DNA of 64,000 nt from the NCBI RefSeq assembly GCF_000711975.1, contig NZ_JONT01000001.1:285938-349937 (forward strand). Direction: 5' to 3'. The notes beneath the pieces were generated by a model. The model searched no databases, was not told where the DNA came from, and worked only from the letters and a program-made list of their open reading frames with translations. Position numbers and translations under genes: made by a program. Positions within the stretch are counted from its first letter, which is position 1. Every line of letters begins with the position of its first letter. Positions 53,405 through 63,617 of this stretch are shown here, in pieces. This DNA comes from Desulfofalx alkaliphila DSM 12257. Its GTDB lineage: Bacteria; Bacillota; Desulfotomaculia; Desulfotomaculales; Desulfohalotomaculaceae.

Positions 53405-54157
53405 ATGTCAGCCTTAAATGAACAACAATTGGCCCGCTACCGGCGGAACATTTTGCTTGCCAGTGTCGGTGAAGAAGGACAGCAAAAACTTTTAAAGTCA
53501 AAGGTGCTGGTTGTAGGGGCCGGGGGTTTGGGGTCACCTGTATCCTATTACCTGGCTGCCGCCGGAATAGGTACCCTTGGTATTTTAGATGATGATGTAG
53601 TTGACCTTTCTAACCTGCAGCGGCAAATACTGCATACCAGTGCCGATGTGGGCAGACCTAAGGTGTTGTCTGCGGCTGATAAACTAAGGGCCTTAAATCC
53701 CGATATAAATGTAATTACCTACCAGCAAAAACTAAATGAGGAAAGTGCAGAAGAAATTATTGCTGACTATCAGCTGGTGGTGGATGCCACCGATAACTTT
53801 GGCACCAGGCAAATTATGAACAGAGTTTGTGTAAAGCTGGGCAAACCCTTTATTTATGGCGGTGTGCTGGCCATGCAAGGACAGGCCATGACCGTCATAC
53901 CCGGTGAAGGGCCTTGTTTTACTTGTATATTTAGGAATGAACCACCTGCTAATGCACCTACCACCTCTACCGTTGGGGTATTGGGCGCTGTTGCCGGCTT
54001 AATAGGCACAATAGAAGCCACCGAGGCAATAAAACTGTTGCTAAAGATCGGTACCCCTTTGGTGGGCCGGATGTTTACGGTGGATTTAATTGGCATGAAC
54101 AGTGATCAAGTGGAAGTACGCAGGGACCTCAACTGCCCAGTTTGCGGTTCAAAGTGA
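53405..54157 (+). CDS. MoeB/ThiF-type adenylyltransferase
   Basis: A 250-aa E1-like enzyme adenylating the C-terminus of MoaD or ThiS. The ATP site is GAGGLGSPVSYYLAAAG, with DDDVVDLSNLQRQILH. The zinc site is CFTC with CPVC. It probably activates the MoaD-like protein at 50520. Terminates the moa operon. Confidence 0.93.
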   Translation: MSALNEQQLARYRRNILLASVGEEGQQKLLKSKVLVVGAGGLGSPVSYYLAAAGIGTLGILDDDVVDLSNLQRQILHTSADVGRPKVLSAADKLRALNPDINVITYQQKLNEESAEEIIADYQLVVDATDNFGTRQIMNRVCVKLGKPFIYGGVLAMQGQAMTVIPGEGPCFTCIFRNEPPANAPTTSTVGVLGAVAGLIGTIEATEAIKLLLKIGTPLVGRMFTVDLIGMNSDQVEVRRDLNCPVCGSK

Positions 54158-54177
54158 TATAAGTTTAACCTTGTATT

Positions 54178-54212
54178 AAACCCCCTAAGGACCAGGTCCC
54201 TAGGGGGTTTGT
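54178..54212 (+). terminator. Intrinsic terminator of the moa operon
   Basis: AAACCCCCTA-A-GGA and TCC-C-TAGGGGGTTT, followed by GTTAATTGTTT. Confidence 0.8.
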
Positions 54213-54265
54213 TAATTGTTTCACTTAACCCGCCGCTAGTTATTGATTATTATTGTATACACTAG

Positions 54266-55717
54266 TTAGTTTAATAAAGGATTAATTCCCATTATTGGCC
54301 ATATTACCACCGTAAACAAGACCAGTACCGCTAAATATATTAATGTAAATGGAATACCGGTCATAAAGAACTTCATAGTGGTAAACTGTCTAGATTGGTA
54401 TGCGATGGCGTTAGGTGCCGCACCAATCAACAGCAAGAAGGGTAAACCGGCCGCTGACAGTGAAACCCAAAGGATCATATGTGGGTTAAGTCCCAGGTAT
54501 CCGGCTATTACCAATGCTACCGGCAATGTAATGGCAATGGCGGCCACGTTCATAATAAAGTTAGTCAAAACTATTACTAAAAACCCAATGGCCAGTATGA
54601 AAACAATCCACGGCGCGCCATCAAACATAGCTAACCATTTTATAGCCATCCATTCGGCCGCGCCTGTTTCCCACAGGGCAATACCCATGCTCATGGCACC
54701 GGCGAACAACAAGACAATGTTCCAAGGAACCTCCTTTTCTAAATCCTCAACGGTAAAGAGTCCGGTTAGGAACATCAAGATAGTTGCAATTAAAATAGGT
54801 ACGGCACGGTTTAATTCAGCCAGCGCCGGAATAAAGTTTTGTAAGGCCAAAACTGTAATTACTGAAAGAGCCAGGAACATAACAAAATACTCTTTTGCAG
54901 TTAGGGGACCCAGCTTGGAATAAGTTTCAGCTGCTTTTTCTTTTAAACCTTCAATTTCGTTTTTTTCTGGCTTAAAGATTACAAAAGCCATCAGTAACCA
55001 AATGATGAACACCATAGCCCAACCAAAGGGCGCCATAGCATAAGAATACTCTAGGAATGTAACTTCGTTGCCTGTAAACTCGCCGAAAAAACTCACAGCC
55101 ACCGGACCGCGGGCAGCACCCAGCATGGTGGCCAAACTACCGGCACCGGCGGTATAGGCCATACCGATGAACAGTGCCTGACCAAACTTACTGGGCTCGG
55201 TTACATCATCCTGGTACATTTTCAGGATAATCACCAATACGGGGAACATGGTGGCGGCTACAGCGGTGTGGGCCATAAAGTGTGTTAGACCTGCAGTAAT
55301 AACAAAGGTGCCCAATAATATTTTTTTGGGATTCTGTCCCACCACCGTAAGCATCTTAAAGGCGATGCGGTTAGTAAGGCCCGACTTGGTAAAAGCAAGA
55401 CCCAACATTAATGAACCTAGAATAAATAACACAGATGAATCTGCAAAAGCGGCAAAGGCTTCTTGGGCAGGCCGAATGAAAAATGCAGCCTGGGTTACCC
55501 CGATCATGATACTGGTTACACCGATAGGTATAACCTCGAATACCCACCAGATACCGGCCAAGAGGAACAAACCTATAGCCATTTGAGCCTCTCTAGACAG
55601 CTCAAAGATATTACCCTGTGGGTCTACTGCCGGATCAAAGGGAGGGGCAAAATAGAAGAATGCAAATGCTCCCAGTCCTAGACAGATGAAGATGGTTCTT
55701 TTCCAATCTACAGACAT
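54266..55717 (-). CDS. SLC13/DASS-family permease
   Basis: A 483-aa transporter, about 12 helices. DASS motifs include MLGAARGPVAVSFFGEF and TNFIMNVAAIAITLPVALV, with PNAIAYQSRQFTTMKFF near the C-terminus. Substrate is likely a dicarboxylate or another divalent anion with sodium. The ATG at 55717 has no ribosome site, while an AAAGGAGG sits 8 nt before an in-frame ATA at 55756 (13 codons upstream), so the start may be ATA. Confidence 0.9.
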   Translation of the reverse strand: MSVDWKRTIFICLGLGAFAFFYFAPPFDPAVDPQGNIFELSREAQMAIGLFLLAGIWWVFEVIPIGVTSIMIGVTQAAFFIRPAQEAFAAFADSSVLFILGSLMLGLAFTKSGLTNRIAFKMLTVVGQNPKKILLGTFVITAGLTHFMAHTAVAATMFPVLVIILKMYQDDVTEPSKFGQALFIGMAYTAGAGSLATMLGAARGPVAVSFFGEFTGNEVTFLEYSYAMAPFGWAMVFIIWLLMAFVIFKPEKNEIEGLKEKAAETYSKLGPLTAKEYFVMFLALSVITVLALQNFIPALAELNRAVPILIATILMFLTGLFTVEDLEKEVPWNIVLLFAGAMSMGIALWETGAAEWMAIKWLAMFDGAPWIVFILAIGFLVIVLTNFIMNVAAIAITLPVALVIAGYLGLNPHMILWVSLSAAGLPFLLLIGAAPNAIAYQSRQFTTMKFFMTGIPFTLIYLAVLVLFTVVIWPIMGINPLLN

Positions 55718-55756
55718 TTGTTCTGTAGCTTTATCTTTGCCAACTGCTTGATTTAT

Positions 55757-56402
55757 TGTACTGACCTCCTTTACTAAGCTTTTTATTTATTTATATTTGG
55801 ATAAACAAATCAATCCTAAAAACCCAGAATATTACAATTTTCTACATAGTTAGTTACATTATACATTTATAATACAGCTATGACAATAGTTTTGTCATTA
55901 TGAAACATACTTTGTAGCATTACTAAATGAACATAACTTTATTCCCATTTGTAGTAGAATACTTAATATTTTACATTTATATATCATTATATAGATGTTA
56001 TAATTAAAGAGCTTAAATAACTTTTAATTACTCGCTTAGCCTCATTATATTGATATGATACGAGATTATTTCCTATTTAAAATTATTGTCATTGCATAGG
56101 TAATAGTGTAATATATTGTCGTAGGGTTCGCTGTAATTTGAAAGTACAAAATTTAATATTAGAAAATTTCTATTTTTTTGAAAGGAGTGGTTAAGCAAGG
56201 GGATAATATATTTTATCTAATCTGTATATCTATAAGCCCCGGCTTATTGTATGTTTTGTTTAAGAGTTTATAAACAACCGTGATAATGTTCATATCTGGG
56301 TTTTTGTTGTCCTGGCAGGCGGAACTAGCATCACAGTGATAGGTCTTGGTTATCGTACTTGCCAACTAGTTGCATTAATTTTTATGAAGGGATTTGATTA
56401 AA
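55757..56402. other. Long AT-rich intergenic region
   Basis: About 645 bp without a supported gene, between divergent SLC13 and nhaA genes. It has one 7-bp hairpin (ATAAGCC-CC-GGCTTAT, about 56230-56245) and an AAAGGAG at about 56178 with no usable start beyond it. I recognise no sodium or lithium riboswitch. Confidence 0.5.
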
Positions 56403-57590
56403 ATGAGTTATGCTGGCAACAGCCTTATTGCTAAAATGAGGCTGTACTCTGTTCCCCTGATCCTTGGGGTTATAGTGGCTGTTATTTGGGCAAACATAAA
56501 CTATGACAGCTATTATAATTTTATAAATTTTAATGTTGTTGGTACAATGGATGTCAATTTTTTAGTAAATGACATTTTTATGGTATTTTTCTTTGCAATC
56601 GCAGCCGTTGAGATAACAGTGGCCTTGTCGAAGGGTGGTAGTCTTAATCCGATACGAAAAGCGGTAAACCCATTGTTTTCGTGTTTTGGCGGTATACTTG
56701 GCCCTGTCTTAGTGTTTTTTATTTTGAATGCACTTATAGGCGCACCGGAGTATGCTAGGGGTTGGGCAATTCCAACGGCCACAGACATTGCTTTAGCCTG
56801 GTTGCTGGCACGTGTTATCTTTGGGGTAGGGCATCCGGCCATAGCCTTCCTGCTGCTGTTGGCAGTTGTGGACGACGGTATCGGTCTCGGAATCATTGCT
56901 GTTTTCTATCCCAATCCCGATATGCCCACTCAACCTATCTGGCTGCTGGGTGTGCTGGCCGGCATAGCAATTAGCTTTGCCATGAGGAAAATGAATGTCA
57001 AGTCTTTCTGGCCTTATGTGATTGTGGGCGGACTGCTCAGTTGGTTCGGATTATATAATGCCGGATTAAACCCCGCCTTGGCCCTGGTTGCCATTATTCC
57101 GTTCTTGCCCAATGACCGGCCAGTGGTAGAGGGACAAGGTCTTGCACCTATGAGAACTACCCTTGGTGACTTTGAGCATAAATTCAGCCCCTATATAGAT
57201 TTTGGTCTATTTTTCTTTGGACTGGCCAATGCAGGTGTTCAGTTTGCTTCCATGAGTAATATTACTCTAATCATATTGCTTTCGCTTATTATTGGTAAAA
57301 CCGTTGGTATTTATACTGCGGGGCGCATTGCCGAAATGGCTGGCTTCCCGCTGCCTGACGGCATGAGCAGAAAACATCTTGCCGCCGCCGGCCTTGTGGC
57401 TGCCCTTGGATTAACAGTGGCATTGTTTGTTGCCGGAGTGGCCTTCGTAGATCCGGAAATACAAGGTGCTGCGAAGATGGGAGCCCTGTTCAGCGTGGTT
57501 GTATTCATCATAGCACCGGTGTGGGCCAAACTCTTAGGAGTAAAGAAAGGGGAGCTTGCTGCCGAGGATAAAGCACCACAGGCAGGATAG
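56403..57590 (+). CDS. nhaA: Na+/H+ antiporter NhaA
   Basis: A 395-aa sodium/proton antiporter with about 12 helices. PTATDIALA includes the functional Asp (E. coli D133 position). LLAVVDDGIGLGIIAVFYP has the Asp pair (E. coli D163/D164). ATG 56403 is better placed than TTG 56394. It is preceded by a long leader and followed by a terminator. Suits a host facing sodium or alkaline pH. Confidence 0.95.
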   Translation: MSYAGNSLIAKMRLYSVPLILGVIVAVIWANINYDSYYNFINFNVVGTMDVNFLVNDIFMVFFFAIAAVEITVALSKGGSLNPIRKAVNPLFSCFGGILGPVLVFFILNALIGAPEYARGWAIPTATDIALAWLLARVIFGVGHPAIAFLLLLAVVDDGIGLGIIAVFYPNPDMPTQPIWLLGVLAGIAISFAMRKMNVKSFWPYVIVGGLLSWFGLYNAGLNPALALVAIIPFLPNDRPVVEGQGLAPMRTTLGDFEHKFSPYIDFGLFFFGLANAGVQFASMSNITLIILLSLIIGKTVGIYTAGRIAEMAGFPLPDGMSRKHLAAAGLVAALGLTVALFVAGVAFVDPEIQGAAKMGALFSVVVFIIAPVWAKLLGVKKGELAAEDKAPQAG

Positions 57591-57621
57591 CATATAATCA
57601 TATATAATAGGGTAAAATTAT

Positions 57622-57652
57622 AACCCGTGGGCAGACTATGCCCACGGGTTTT
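57622..57652 (+). terminator. Intrinsic terminator
   Basis: AACCCGTGGGCA (57622-57633), loop GACTA, TGCCCACGGGTT (57639-57650). Confidence 0.85.
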
Positions 57653-57846
57653 CAATTTATTCCATTGTGGCTTTCGTCTTAAGGAAGTTCCACTTTTTTT
57701 GTGGTATTTGCTATAATTATGTGGTGGGCTTAGTTATTTATGCTAAGATTATACCAGCCATAGTCATTGTTTAGGATAAAAATGGAAGTCGCTGGATAAA
57801 CTTATCTTATCCGTTTTTCACAAATATACGGTGGGGGAGATTGTTT

Positions 57847-58728
57847 ATGGTGCCTTTGGATGAGTTAAAGCTGCGAGCCAAAAGGGCTGTTGAAAGGCTG
57901 ACCGATTGTACAATTTGTGCTCAACACTGCCATGTTAACCGATTAAAGGGCGAGCTTGGTGTATGCCGGGCTGGTCGTGAGGCGGTTGTGGCCAGTTATG
58001 GCAGGCATTTGGGAGAAGAGGATGTGCTGGTGGGGCAAAACGGCTCAGGAACAATCTTTTTTTCCCATTGCAATCTCAAATGCCAGTTTTGTCAAAACTG
58101 TGAAATCAGCCAAAAGGGAGAAGGCCGGGAAGTGGATGCGGAAGAGTTGGGCCAAATTATGCTGGAACTGCAGCATATGGAATGCCATAACATAAATTTA
58201 GTTTCTCCCAGTCATTTTGTGCCCCAAATTCTTGAAGCTTTAGTAATAGCAGTGGATAAGGGGCTGAGGCTGCCCATTGTTTATAATACCGGTGGGTATG
58301 ATGACTTAGACACCCTAAAATTGCTGGATGGGATTGTAGATATTTACATGCCCGATATTAAATTTGGCGATGACAAAATGGGCCAAAAATATGCAGGGGC
58401 CCCCCGGTACTTTTCAGTGGCAACCAAGGCGGTAAAGGAAATGCACCGCCAGGTTGGAGATTTGCAGGTGAACAATCGTAATATCGCCATTGGCGGGTTG
58501 TTAATTAGGCATCTGGTAATGCCGGAAGATATTGCAGGCACTGAGCAAGTGGTGCAATTTATTGCCAACGAGATATCTCCCAATTCGTATTTACACATTA
58601 TGGATCAATATTACCCTGCCCACAATGCAGCTAAATTTCCGCCAATAAACAGACCTATTACCAAACGGGAACTGCGCTGGGCAATGCAAAAGGCCAAAGA
58701 AGTCGGTTTGTATAGGGCCTTTTGTTAA
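57847..58728 (+). CDS. PflX-like radical SAM protein
   Basis: A 293-aa radical SAM protein of the PflX/COG1313 type. The cluster motif is CNLKCQFC (C75, C79, C82). An N-terminal cysteine set (CTICAQHCHVN...GVCRAG) is shared with the family. No glycyl radical partner is adjacent. ATG 57847 fits GGGGGAGA. The UbiD gene starts 35 bp downstream, so they are probably co-transcribed. Confidence 0.88.
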   Translation: MVPLDELKLRAKRAVERLTDCTICAQHCHVNRLKGELGVCRAGREAVVASYGRHLGEEDVLVGQNGSGTIFFSHCNLKCQFCQNCEISQKGEGREVDAEELGQIMLELQHMECHNINLVSPSHFVPQILEALVIAVDKGLRLPIVYNTGGYDDLDTLKLLDGIVDIYMPDIKFGDDKMGQKYAGAPRYFSVATKAVKEMHRQVGDLQVNNRNIAIGGLLIRHLVMPEDIAGTEQVVQFIANEISPNSYLHIMDQYYPAHNAAKFPPINRPITKRELRWAMQKAKEVGLYRAFC

Positions 58729-58763
58729 TAATGCTTACATATTCTTACTAAGGATGGAGAAAA

Positions 58764-60593
58764 ATGTATCGCAATCTAGAAGAATGTATTGTTGATTTGG
58801 AAAAAGCCGGCCAATTGGTTAGGGTACATGAAGAAACAGATCCCTATCTTGAGATGGCGGCCATTCACAGGAGGGTTAACGCAGCAGGGGGACCTGCGCT
58901 GTTATTTGAAAATGTAAAGGGCTCTAAATATAGAGCTGTATCTAATTTATTTGGTAATTTAGAGAGAAGTAAATATATTTTTAGGAAGACCTTGGCAGAC
59001 GTTAAAAAAGTAATTGCCCTGCGCAATAATCCCATGGGCATATTAAAAAATCCCTTGGGGCTTTTCAGTACAGCATTGGCGGCTTCAAAGGCACTGCCTA
59101 TGAAAAGGGCAAGAATAACCGGGTTCAAAGAAATACAGATTTCAGACCTGCCACTTATTCACCACTGGCCCGATGACGGCGGTGCATTTATTACTTTACC
59201 TCAGGTATATACAGAAGACCCGGCGAAACCCGGCATTATGAACAGTAATTTAGGAATGTACCGGGCTCAACTTAACGGTAACGATTATATATTGAATAAA
59301 GAAATTGGTCTACACTATCAAATACACCGGGGTATTGGCGTACATCATGAAAAAGCAAAAAAGATGGGTGCCCCCTTAAAGGTGAGCATATTCATTGGTG
59401 GCCCCCCTGCCCATACCTTGGCAGCGGTTATGCCATTACCTGAAGGACTAAGTGAAATGATATTTGCCGGTTTGCTTTCAGGACGCCGCTTTCGTTATTG
59501 CTATGTAGACGGCTATTGCATTTCCTTAGATGCCGATTTTGTTATAACAGGTGAAATCTATCCTAACGAAACTAAACCTGAGGGGCCCTTTGGTGACCAC
59601 CTGGGGTATTACAGTTTAGTACATGATTTTCCTGTTATGAAGGTGCACAAGGTATTTGCCAAAGATGATGCCATTTGGCCGTTTACAGTTGTCGGCAGAC
59701 CACCCCAAGAAGATACAGCCTTTGGCGACCTTATCCATGACTTAACCGGTGATGCCGTAAAACAAGAGATTCCCGGTGTGAAAGAAGTTCATGCGGTTGA
59801 TGCAGCAGGGGTTCACCCGCTTCTGTTTGCCATCGGCAGCGAACGTTACACACCCTTTCAAAAGGTTAAACAGCCGGCTGAACTCCTTACCATTGCAAAT
59901 CGAATTCTAGGCACAGGGCAGTTAAGCCTCGCTAAGTATTTGTTTATTACCGCTGAGGAGAATAAACCGCTAGATACCCGTCGGGAGGTAGAATTCTTAA
60001 CATACATCCTAGAGCGAATTGACCTAAAACGTGACATTCATTTTCAAACCAACACAACCATTGATACCCTTGATTATACAGGGACAGGATTAAATACAGG
60101 CAGCAAGGTGATAATTGCCTCCTGCGGCGACCAAAAAAGGGAGCTGTGCAAAGGGATCCCTGAACAATTACAAGGTTTACGGAATTTTAAAAATCCGTGC
60201 TTGGTAATGCCCGGGGTGGTGGCCATTGAAGGGCCGGAGTTTGTAAATTACCAACAGGCCCACGATCAATTAGAAGAACTATCCTTGGCCATTGGCAGCA
60301 GAGGGGAAATGCCAACTTGTCCGATGATTATCCTTTGTGATGACAGCTCGTTTATAAGCCACTCCCTGGAAAACTTTTTATGGGCCACCTTTACCAGAAG
60401 CAATCCTTCTCACGATATTTATGGTGTCAACAGTTATTATGAAAATAAACACTGGGCCTGTGACAATATGATTATCGATGCCCGCACAAAACCACATCAT
60501 GCTCCCCCGCTGGTTGCAGATCCGACAGTTGAAAAAAACATCGAACGTTTTTTTGCAAAGGGGGCCAGTCTAAGCAAGGTAAAGTTAGATTGA
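58764..60593 (+). CDS. UbiD-family prenyl-FMN decarboxylase
   Basis: A 609-aa protein of the UbiD family, which decarboxylates aromatic or unsaturated acids with prenylated FMN. N-terminal LVRVHEETDPYLEMAAIHRRV and later GPFGDHLGYYSLVHDFPVMKV match. Anaerobes use such enzymes in menaquinone (futalosine) or aromatic metabolism. No ubiX is adjacent. ATG start behind AAGGATGGAG. Confidence 0.9.
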   Translation: MYRNLEECIVDLEKAGQLVRVHEETDPYLEMAAIHRRVNAAGGPALLFENVKGSKYRAVSNLFGNLERSKYIFRKTLADVKKVIALRNNPMGILKNPLGLFSTALAASKALPMKRARITGFKEIQISDLPLIHHWPDDGGAFITLPQVYTEDPAKPGIMNSNLGMYRAQLNGNDYILNKEIGLHYQIHRGIGVHHEKAKKMGAPLKVSIFIGGPPAHTLAAVMPLPEGLSEMIFAGLLSGRRFRYCYVDGYCISLDADFVITGEIYPNETKPEGPFGDHLGYYSLVHDFPVMKVHKVFAKDDAIWPFTVVGRPPQEDTAFGDLIHDLTGDAVKQEIPGVKEVHAVDAAGVHPLLFAIGSERYTPFQKVKQPAELLTIANRILGTGQLSLAKYLFITAEENKPLDTRREVEFLTYILERIDLKRDIHFQTNTTIDTLDYTGTGLNTGSKVIIASCGDQKRELCKGIPEQLQGLRNFKNPCLVMPGVVAIEGPEFVNYQQAHDQLEELSLAIGSRGEMPTCPMIILCDDSSFISHSLENFLWATFTRSNPSHDIYGVNSYYENKHWACDNMIIDARTKPHHAPPLVADPTVEKNIERFFAKGASLSKVKLD

Positions 60594-60639
60594 TATGCAA
60601 GGCCGGTTTCCAGGCAATTTTAATAACCAATGAATCTTG

Positions 60640-60684
60640 CCCTATGGGGCGCGCCTATCCTATCGCGTCCCATAGGGGTTTTAA
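60640..60684. terminator. Bidirectional terminator
   Basis: CCCTATGGGGCGCG and CGCGTCCCATAGGG arms with a 10-nt loop, T run on plus strand, between convergent genes. Confidence 0.85.
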
Positions 60685-60687
60685 TTA

Positions 60688-61863
60688 TTAACCACTTTCC
60701 CTTACACCTGTTTTCCTGCCTGCCAACATCACAGGTACATATGTCACCAACAAGACCGAATATGCCAGGAGCAAACTTCTGAGATCCCATATATCCACCC
60801 AAAGACCGCCCAATAAGGGGCCTATTAGGTAACCCAGTGAAAATGCGGTGTTGTATATGCCAAAGGCCATGCCGTAACTGGCATTTTGTTTACCCTTCAT
60901 CACAGCATCCGCCAACAGCGGCCCGCTGGGAGCAAAGATCATGCCATAGGTTATCCCCACCGCAGCCATCACCGGCATAGTATGCAAAATTGAAGGTGCT
61001 GCGGTTATTAACGGCATGGCAATTGCGGTGGCCATCAAGCCGGCAATAATTGGCGGAATGCGGCCAATGCGGTCAGAAAGCCAGCCGAAACTAGGTTGTG
61101 CCACTATGCTGGTGGCCGAAATTGCCCCAAACAATAGACCAATGGTTCCCGGGGTGGCGCCAAATTTTTCATTAAAGTAACCGGGTAACAACGGATCAAT
61201 AAAACCAAAGCCAATGGAAGCCACAAATATTAAACCTGCACCTGTTAAAATTGCTCTATTGCTGAATACTTCTTGCAAGGTCAAACCGGTACGTTCTGTT
61301 TCTCGTTGTTCCGGTTCCTTTATCACCACCACCACAAGCATTAAAATAACCAATGACATTAAGGCCGAAACCAAAAAGGGCAGGGCATAGCCTCCCCAAT
61401 CATATAAAAAACCACCGGCCACCGGTCCGATGAAAAACCCAAAGTTCATCCCTGCCATGGTTAATCCCAATTTTTCACCACGTTTTTCCGGCGGGTAAAG
61501 ATCTGCTATCAATGCCGGCCCAATTGTCCAGGTTGCCGCCGCAGCTGCACCCTGTAGTAAACGGGTTAACAGCAAAGCAAGGTAGGTGGTGGAATAGGCA
61601 AAGGCAACAGTGGAAAATGACAAAGCAATCATACCTACAACCATAATGCCCTTACGCCCGTATTTATCGGACAGTATTCCTAACGGAATGGCCACCAGGA
61701 GTAGCATTGCTGAATAAATGGAAAAGATAATGCCCAGTTCAAAGGATGAAGCACCCATTTCTTCGACATATATGGGCAACACCGGTACAATGATTCCATA
61801 AATAAAAGTATCCATAAAAATAGTTAAGGCCACCACAATTAAGGTCTTGGTACGATAATCCAT
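60688..61863 (-). CDS. MFS transporter
   Basis: A 391-aa major facilitator with 12 helices. The start FMDTFIYGIIVPVLPIYVEEMGAS and loop LSDKYGRKGIMVV are typical of drug:proton antiporters (TetA/NorA type). ATG 61863 fits GGAGG; the longer upstream frame lacks a site. It is monocistronic. Substrate is unknown. Confidence 0.9.
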   Translation of the reverse strand: MDYRTKTLIVVALTIFMDTFIYGIIVPVLPIYVEEMGASSFELGIIFSIYSAMLLLVAIPLGILSDKYGRKGIMVVGMIALSFSTVAFAYSTTYLALLLTRLLQGAAAAATWTIGPALIADLYPPEKRGEKLGLTMAGMNFGFFIGPVAGGFLYDWGGYALPFLVSALMSLVILMLVVVVIKEPEQRETERTGLTLQEVFSNRAILTGAGLIFVASIGFGFIDPLLPGYFNEKFGATPGTIGLLFGAISATSIVAQPSFGWLSDRIGRIPPIIAGLMATAIAMPLITAAPSILHTMPVMAAVGITYGMIFAPSGPLLADAVMKGKQNASYGMAFGIYNTAFSLGYLIGPLLGGLWVDIWDLRSLLLAYSVLLVTYVPVMLAGRKTGVRESG

Positions 61864-61993
61864 TACTGCCTCCGAACACAAAATAATATAAACTATTATA
61901 AGGTAACACTTAAATCGCTCTCTTGCAATATTTGCCACCGACAATCTAAAAAGTGCTATTATATTAATACAAATTAAGTAAGGTGGTGTCCTT

Positions 61994-63355
61994 TTGAATA
62001 AGGAAGTTTATATAGAAATTACAGGACTTACGCACCAAGGGGAAGGGATAGGAAGACTGCCGAACGGGCAGGCAGTTTTTGTGCCCGGTACAGTACCGGG
62101 TGAAAAGGTGCTTGTCAAGGTTAATCGGAGCAAAAAGAAATTTGCCAGGGCCAGCCTGGTGCAGGTTGTTGAGTCAGCAGCACAGCGTTGCCGGCCCAAG
62201 TGCAGTGGTGTGCACCATGGCTGCGGCGGGTGTGTCCTACAGCATATCGACTACCAGGCTCAACTGCACCATAAAACCCAACTGGTAACAGACAGCTTAA
62301 CCCGCATTGGTAAGCTGGAGGGGGTAAAGGTACATCCCACCATAGGCATGAAACACCCCTGGCACTACCGCAACAAAGTTCATTTTCAAGTGCAGCAGGT
62401 GGATGATAAATTGGCCATAGGATATTATGAGCAGGGCAGCCATAATTTTTTACCCTTATCTTCAAATAATTGTCTGCTCTTGGACGAGAACTTGAATGAT
62501 ATCGCAGGCACCCTTGAGCAATTGCTAAATAAATATAACCTATCGGCCTATCACTGGTGGAAAAAACAGGGTTTAGTGCGACATCTGGTGTTGCGTAGGG
62601 CAATATACACAGGCGAAATCATGGTGGTGGTTGTCACCACCGGTGATCGCTGGGACAGCCAGGGGCAATTTGCTGAGGAATTAAGGTCCAAGCATACCAA
62701 TGTAGTTTCAGTGGTGCGCACTATAAATAACTCAAGCAATAGGCTGGCAATGGGTGAAGAAAACATAGTCATGGCAGGCAAAAAAACAATCACCGAACGG
62801 TTAGGCCCGTTGGAATTCGATATATCCGCCAACTCGTTTTTTCAGGTAAACCCCCAACAGACAATGGTGTTATACCAAGAGGTATTAAAATATGCGGCCT
62901 TAACCGGACAAGAAAAGCTGCTGGATGCTTACTGCGGCATCGGCACCATAGCATTATACTTGGCCGGCAGTGCAAAAGAGGTTACAGGCATAGAAGTGGT
63001 GCCCCAAGCGGTGGCTAATGCCAGGCAAAATGCCCGGCGTAACGGAATAAATAACGTAGAATTCTTCCAAGGAGAGGTGGAAAGATTACTGCCCTTGATG
63101 AGCAGCGAAGGCTATCGTCCGGAAGTGGTGGTGCTGGACCCACCCCGCAAAGGTTGTGATAAACAAGCATTAGAAGCAGTGATACAAATGGCACCGGCCA
63201 AAATAATATACGTATCCTGTGACCCGGGCACACTGGCCAGAGACCTGGCTTACCTGGTGGAAGAGGGTAGTTATAGGGTAATAGAAGTACAGCCGGTGGA
63301 CATGTTTCCCCAAACGAGGCATGTTGAGACCATTTGCTTGATGTCTAGAAAATAA
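61994..63355 (+). CDS. rlmD: 23S rRNA (uracil-C5)-methyltransferase RlmD
   Basis: A 453-aa RumA-type enzyme. N-terminal TRAM domain, a [4Fe-4S] site CRPKCSGVHHGCGGC, then the SAM domain LDAYCGIGTIALYLA and the catalytic SCDPGTLARDL. Length matches. TTG start behind AAGGTGG. It is divergent from the MFS gene. Confidence 0.93.
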   Translation: MNKEVYIEITGLTHQGEGIGRLPNGQAVFVPGTVPGEKVLVKVNRSKKKFARASLVQVVESAAQRCRPKCSGVHHGCGGCVLQHIDYQAQLHHKTQLVTDSLTRIGKLEGVKVHPTIGMKHPWHYRNKVHFQVQQVDDKLAIGYYEQGSHNFLPLSSNNCLLLDENLNDIAGTLEQLLNKYNLSAYHWWKKQGLVRHLVLRRAIYTGEIMVVVVTTGDRWDSQGQFAEELRSKHTNVVSVVRTINNSSNRLAMGEENIVMAGKKTITERLGPLEFDISANSFFQVNPQQTMVLYQEVLKYAALTGQEKLLDAYCGIGTIALYLAGSAKEVTGIEVVPQAVANARQNARRNGINNVEFFQGEVERLLPLMSSEGYRPEVVVLDPPRKGCDKQALEAVIQMAPAKIIYVSCDPGTLARDLAYLVEEGSYRVIEVQPVDMFPQTRHVETICLMSRK

Positions 63356-63421
63356 AGTCCGGAAAGCCTTGAAGATACTAGGTTTTATAAAATGAAAGTA
63401 AATCTGTCTACTCGACCTAAG

Positions 63422-63464
63422 CCCTCGATATGTGTATGTGGGAACATATCGAGGGTGTTTTTTT
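63422..63464 (+). terminator. Intrinsic terminator
   Basis: CCCTCGATATGT (63422-63433) and ACATATCGAGGG (63444-63455), followed by TGTTTTTTT. Confidence 0.92.
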
Positions 63465-63490
63465 GGGCAAAAATTGAGCTAGAATATGGG

Positions 63491-63546
63491 TAGGGTTGAG
63501 TGGACAGGTTAGATATATCTATAGGGTTGAGGAGACAGGATAGATG
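63491..63546. repeat. Imperfect 25-bp direct repeat
   Basis: TAGGGTTGAGTGGACAGGTT at 63491-63510 and TAGGGTTGAGGAGACAGGAT at 63522-63541, 31 bp apart, both continuing with AGAT. The second copy differs at a few bases. Confidence 0.75.
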
Positions 63547-63563
63547 TAAATAATTCAATTGAT

Positions 63564-63595
63564 TATAGACTTTGCTATATAGACAATGCTATAAT
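63564..63595 (+). promoter_or_regulatory. Tandem 14-bp operator-like repeats over the promoter
   Basis: TATAGACTTTGCTA (63564-63577) and TATAGACAATGCTA (63578-63591) are back-to-back repeats. The TATAAT -10 (63590-63595) overlaps the second. They lie just before an HTH gene, so self-repression is likely. Confidence 0.55.
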
Positions 63596-63617
63596 ATTAA
63601 TATAGGAGCGTGATAAA

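Noticed and set aside
56178..56275. A 28-codon leader frame before nhaA
   Set aside because: The only start (GTG) lies inside the AAAGGAG itself, so it could not be used.
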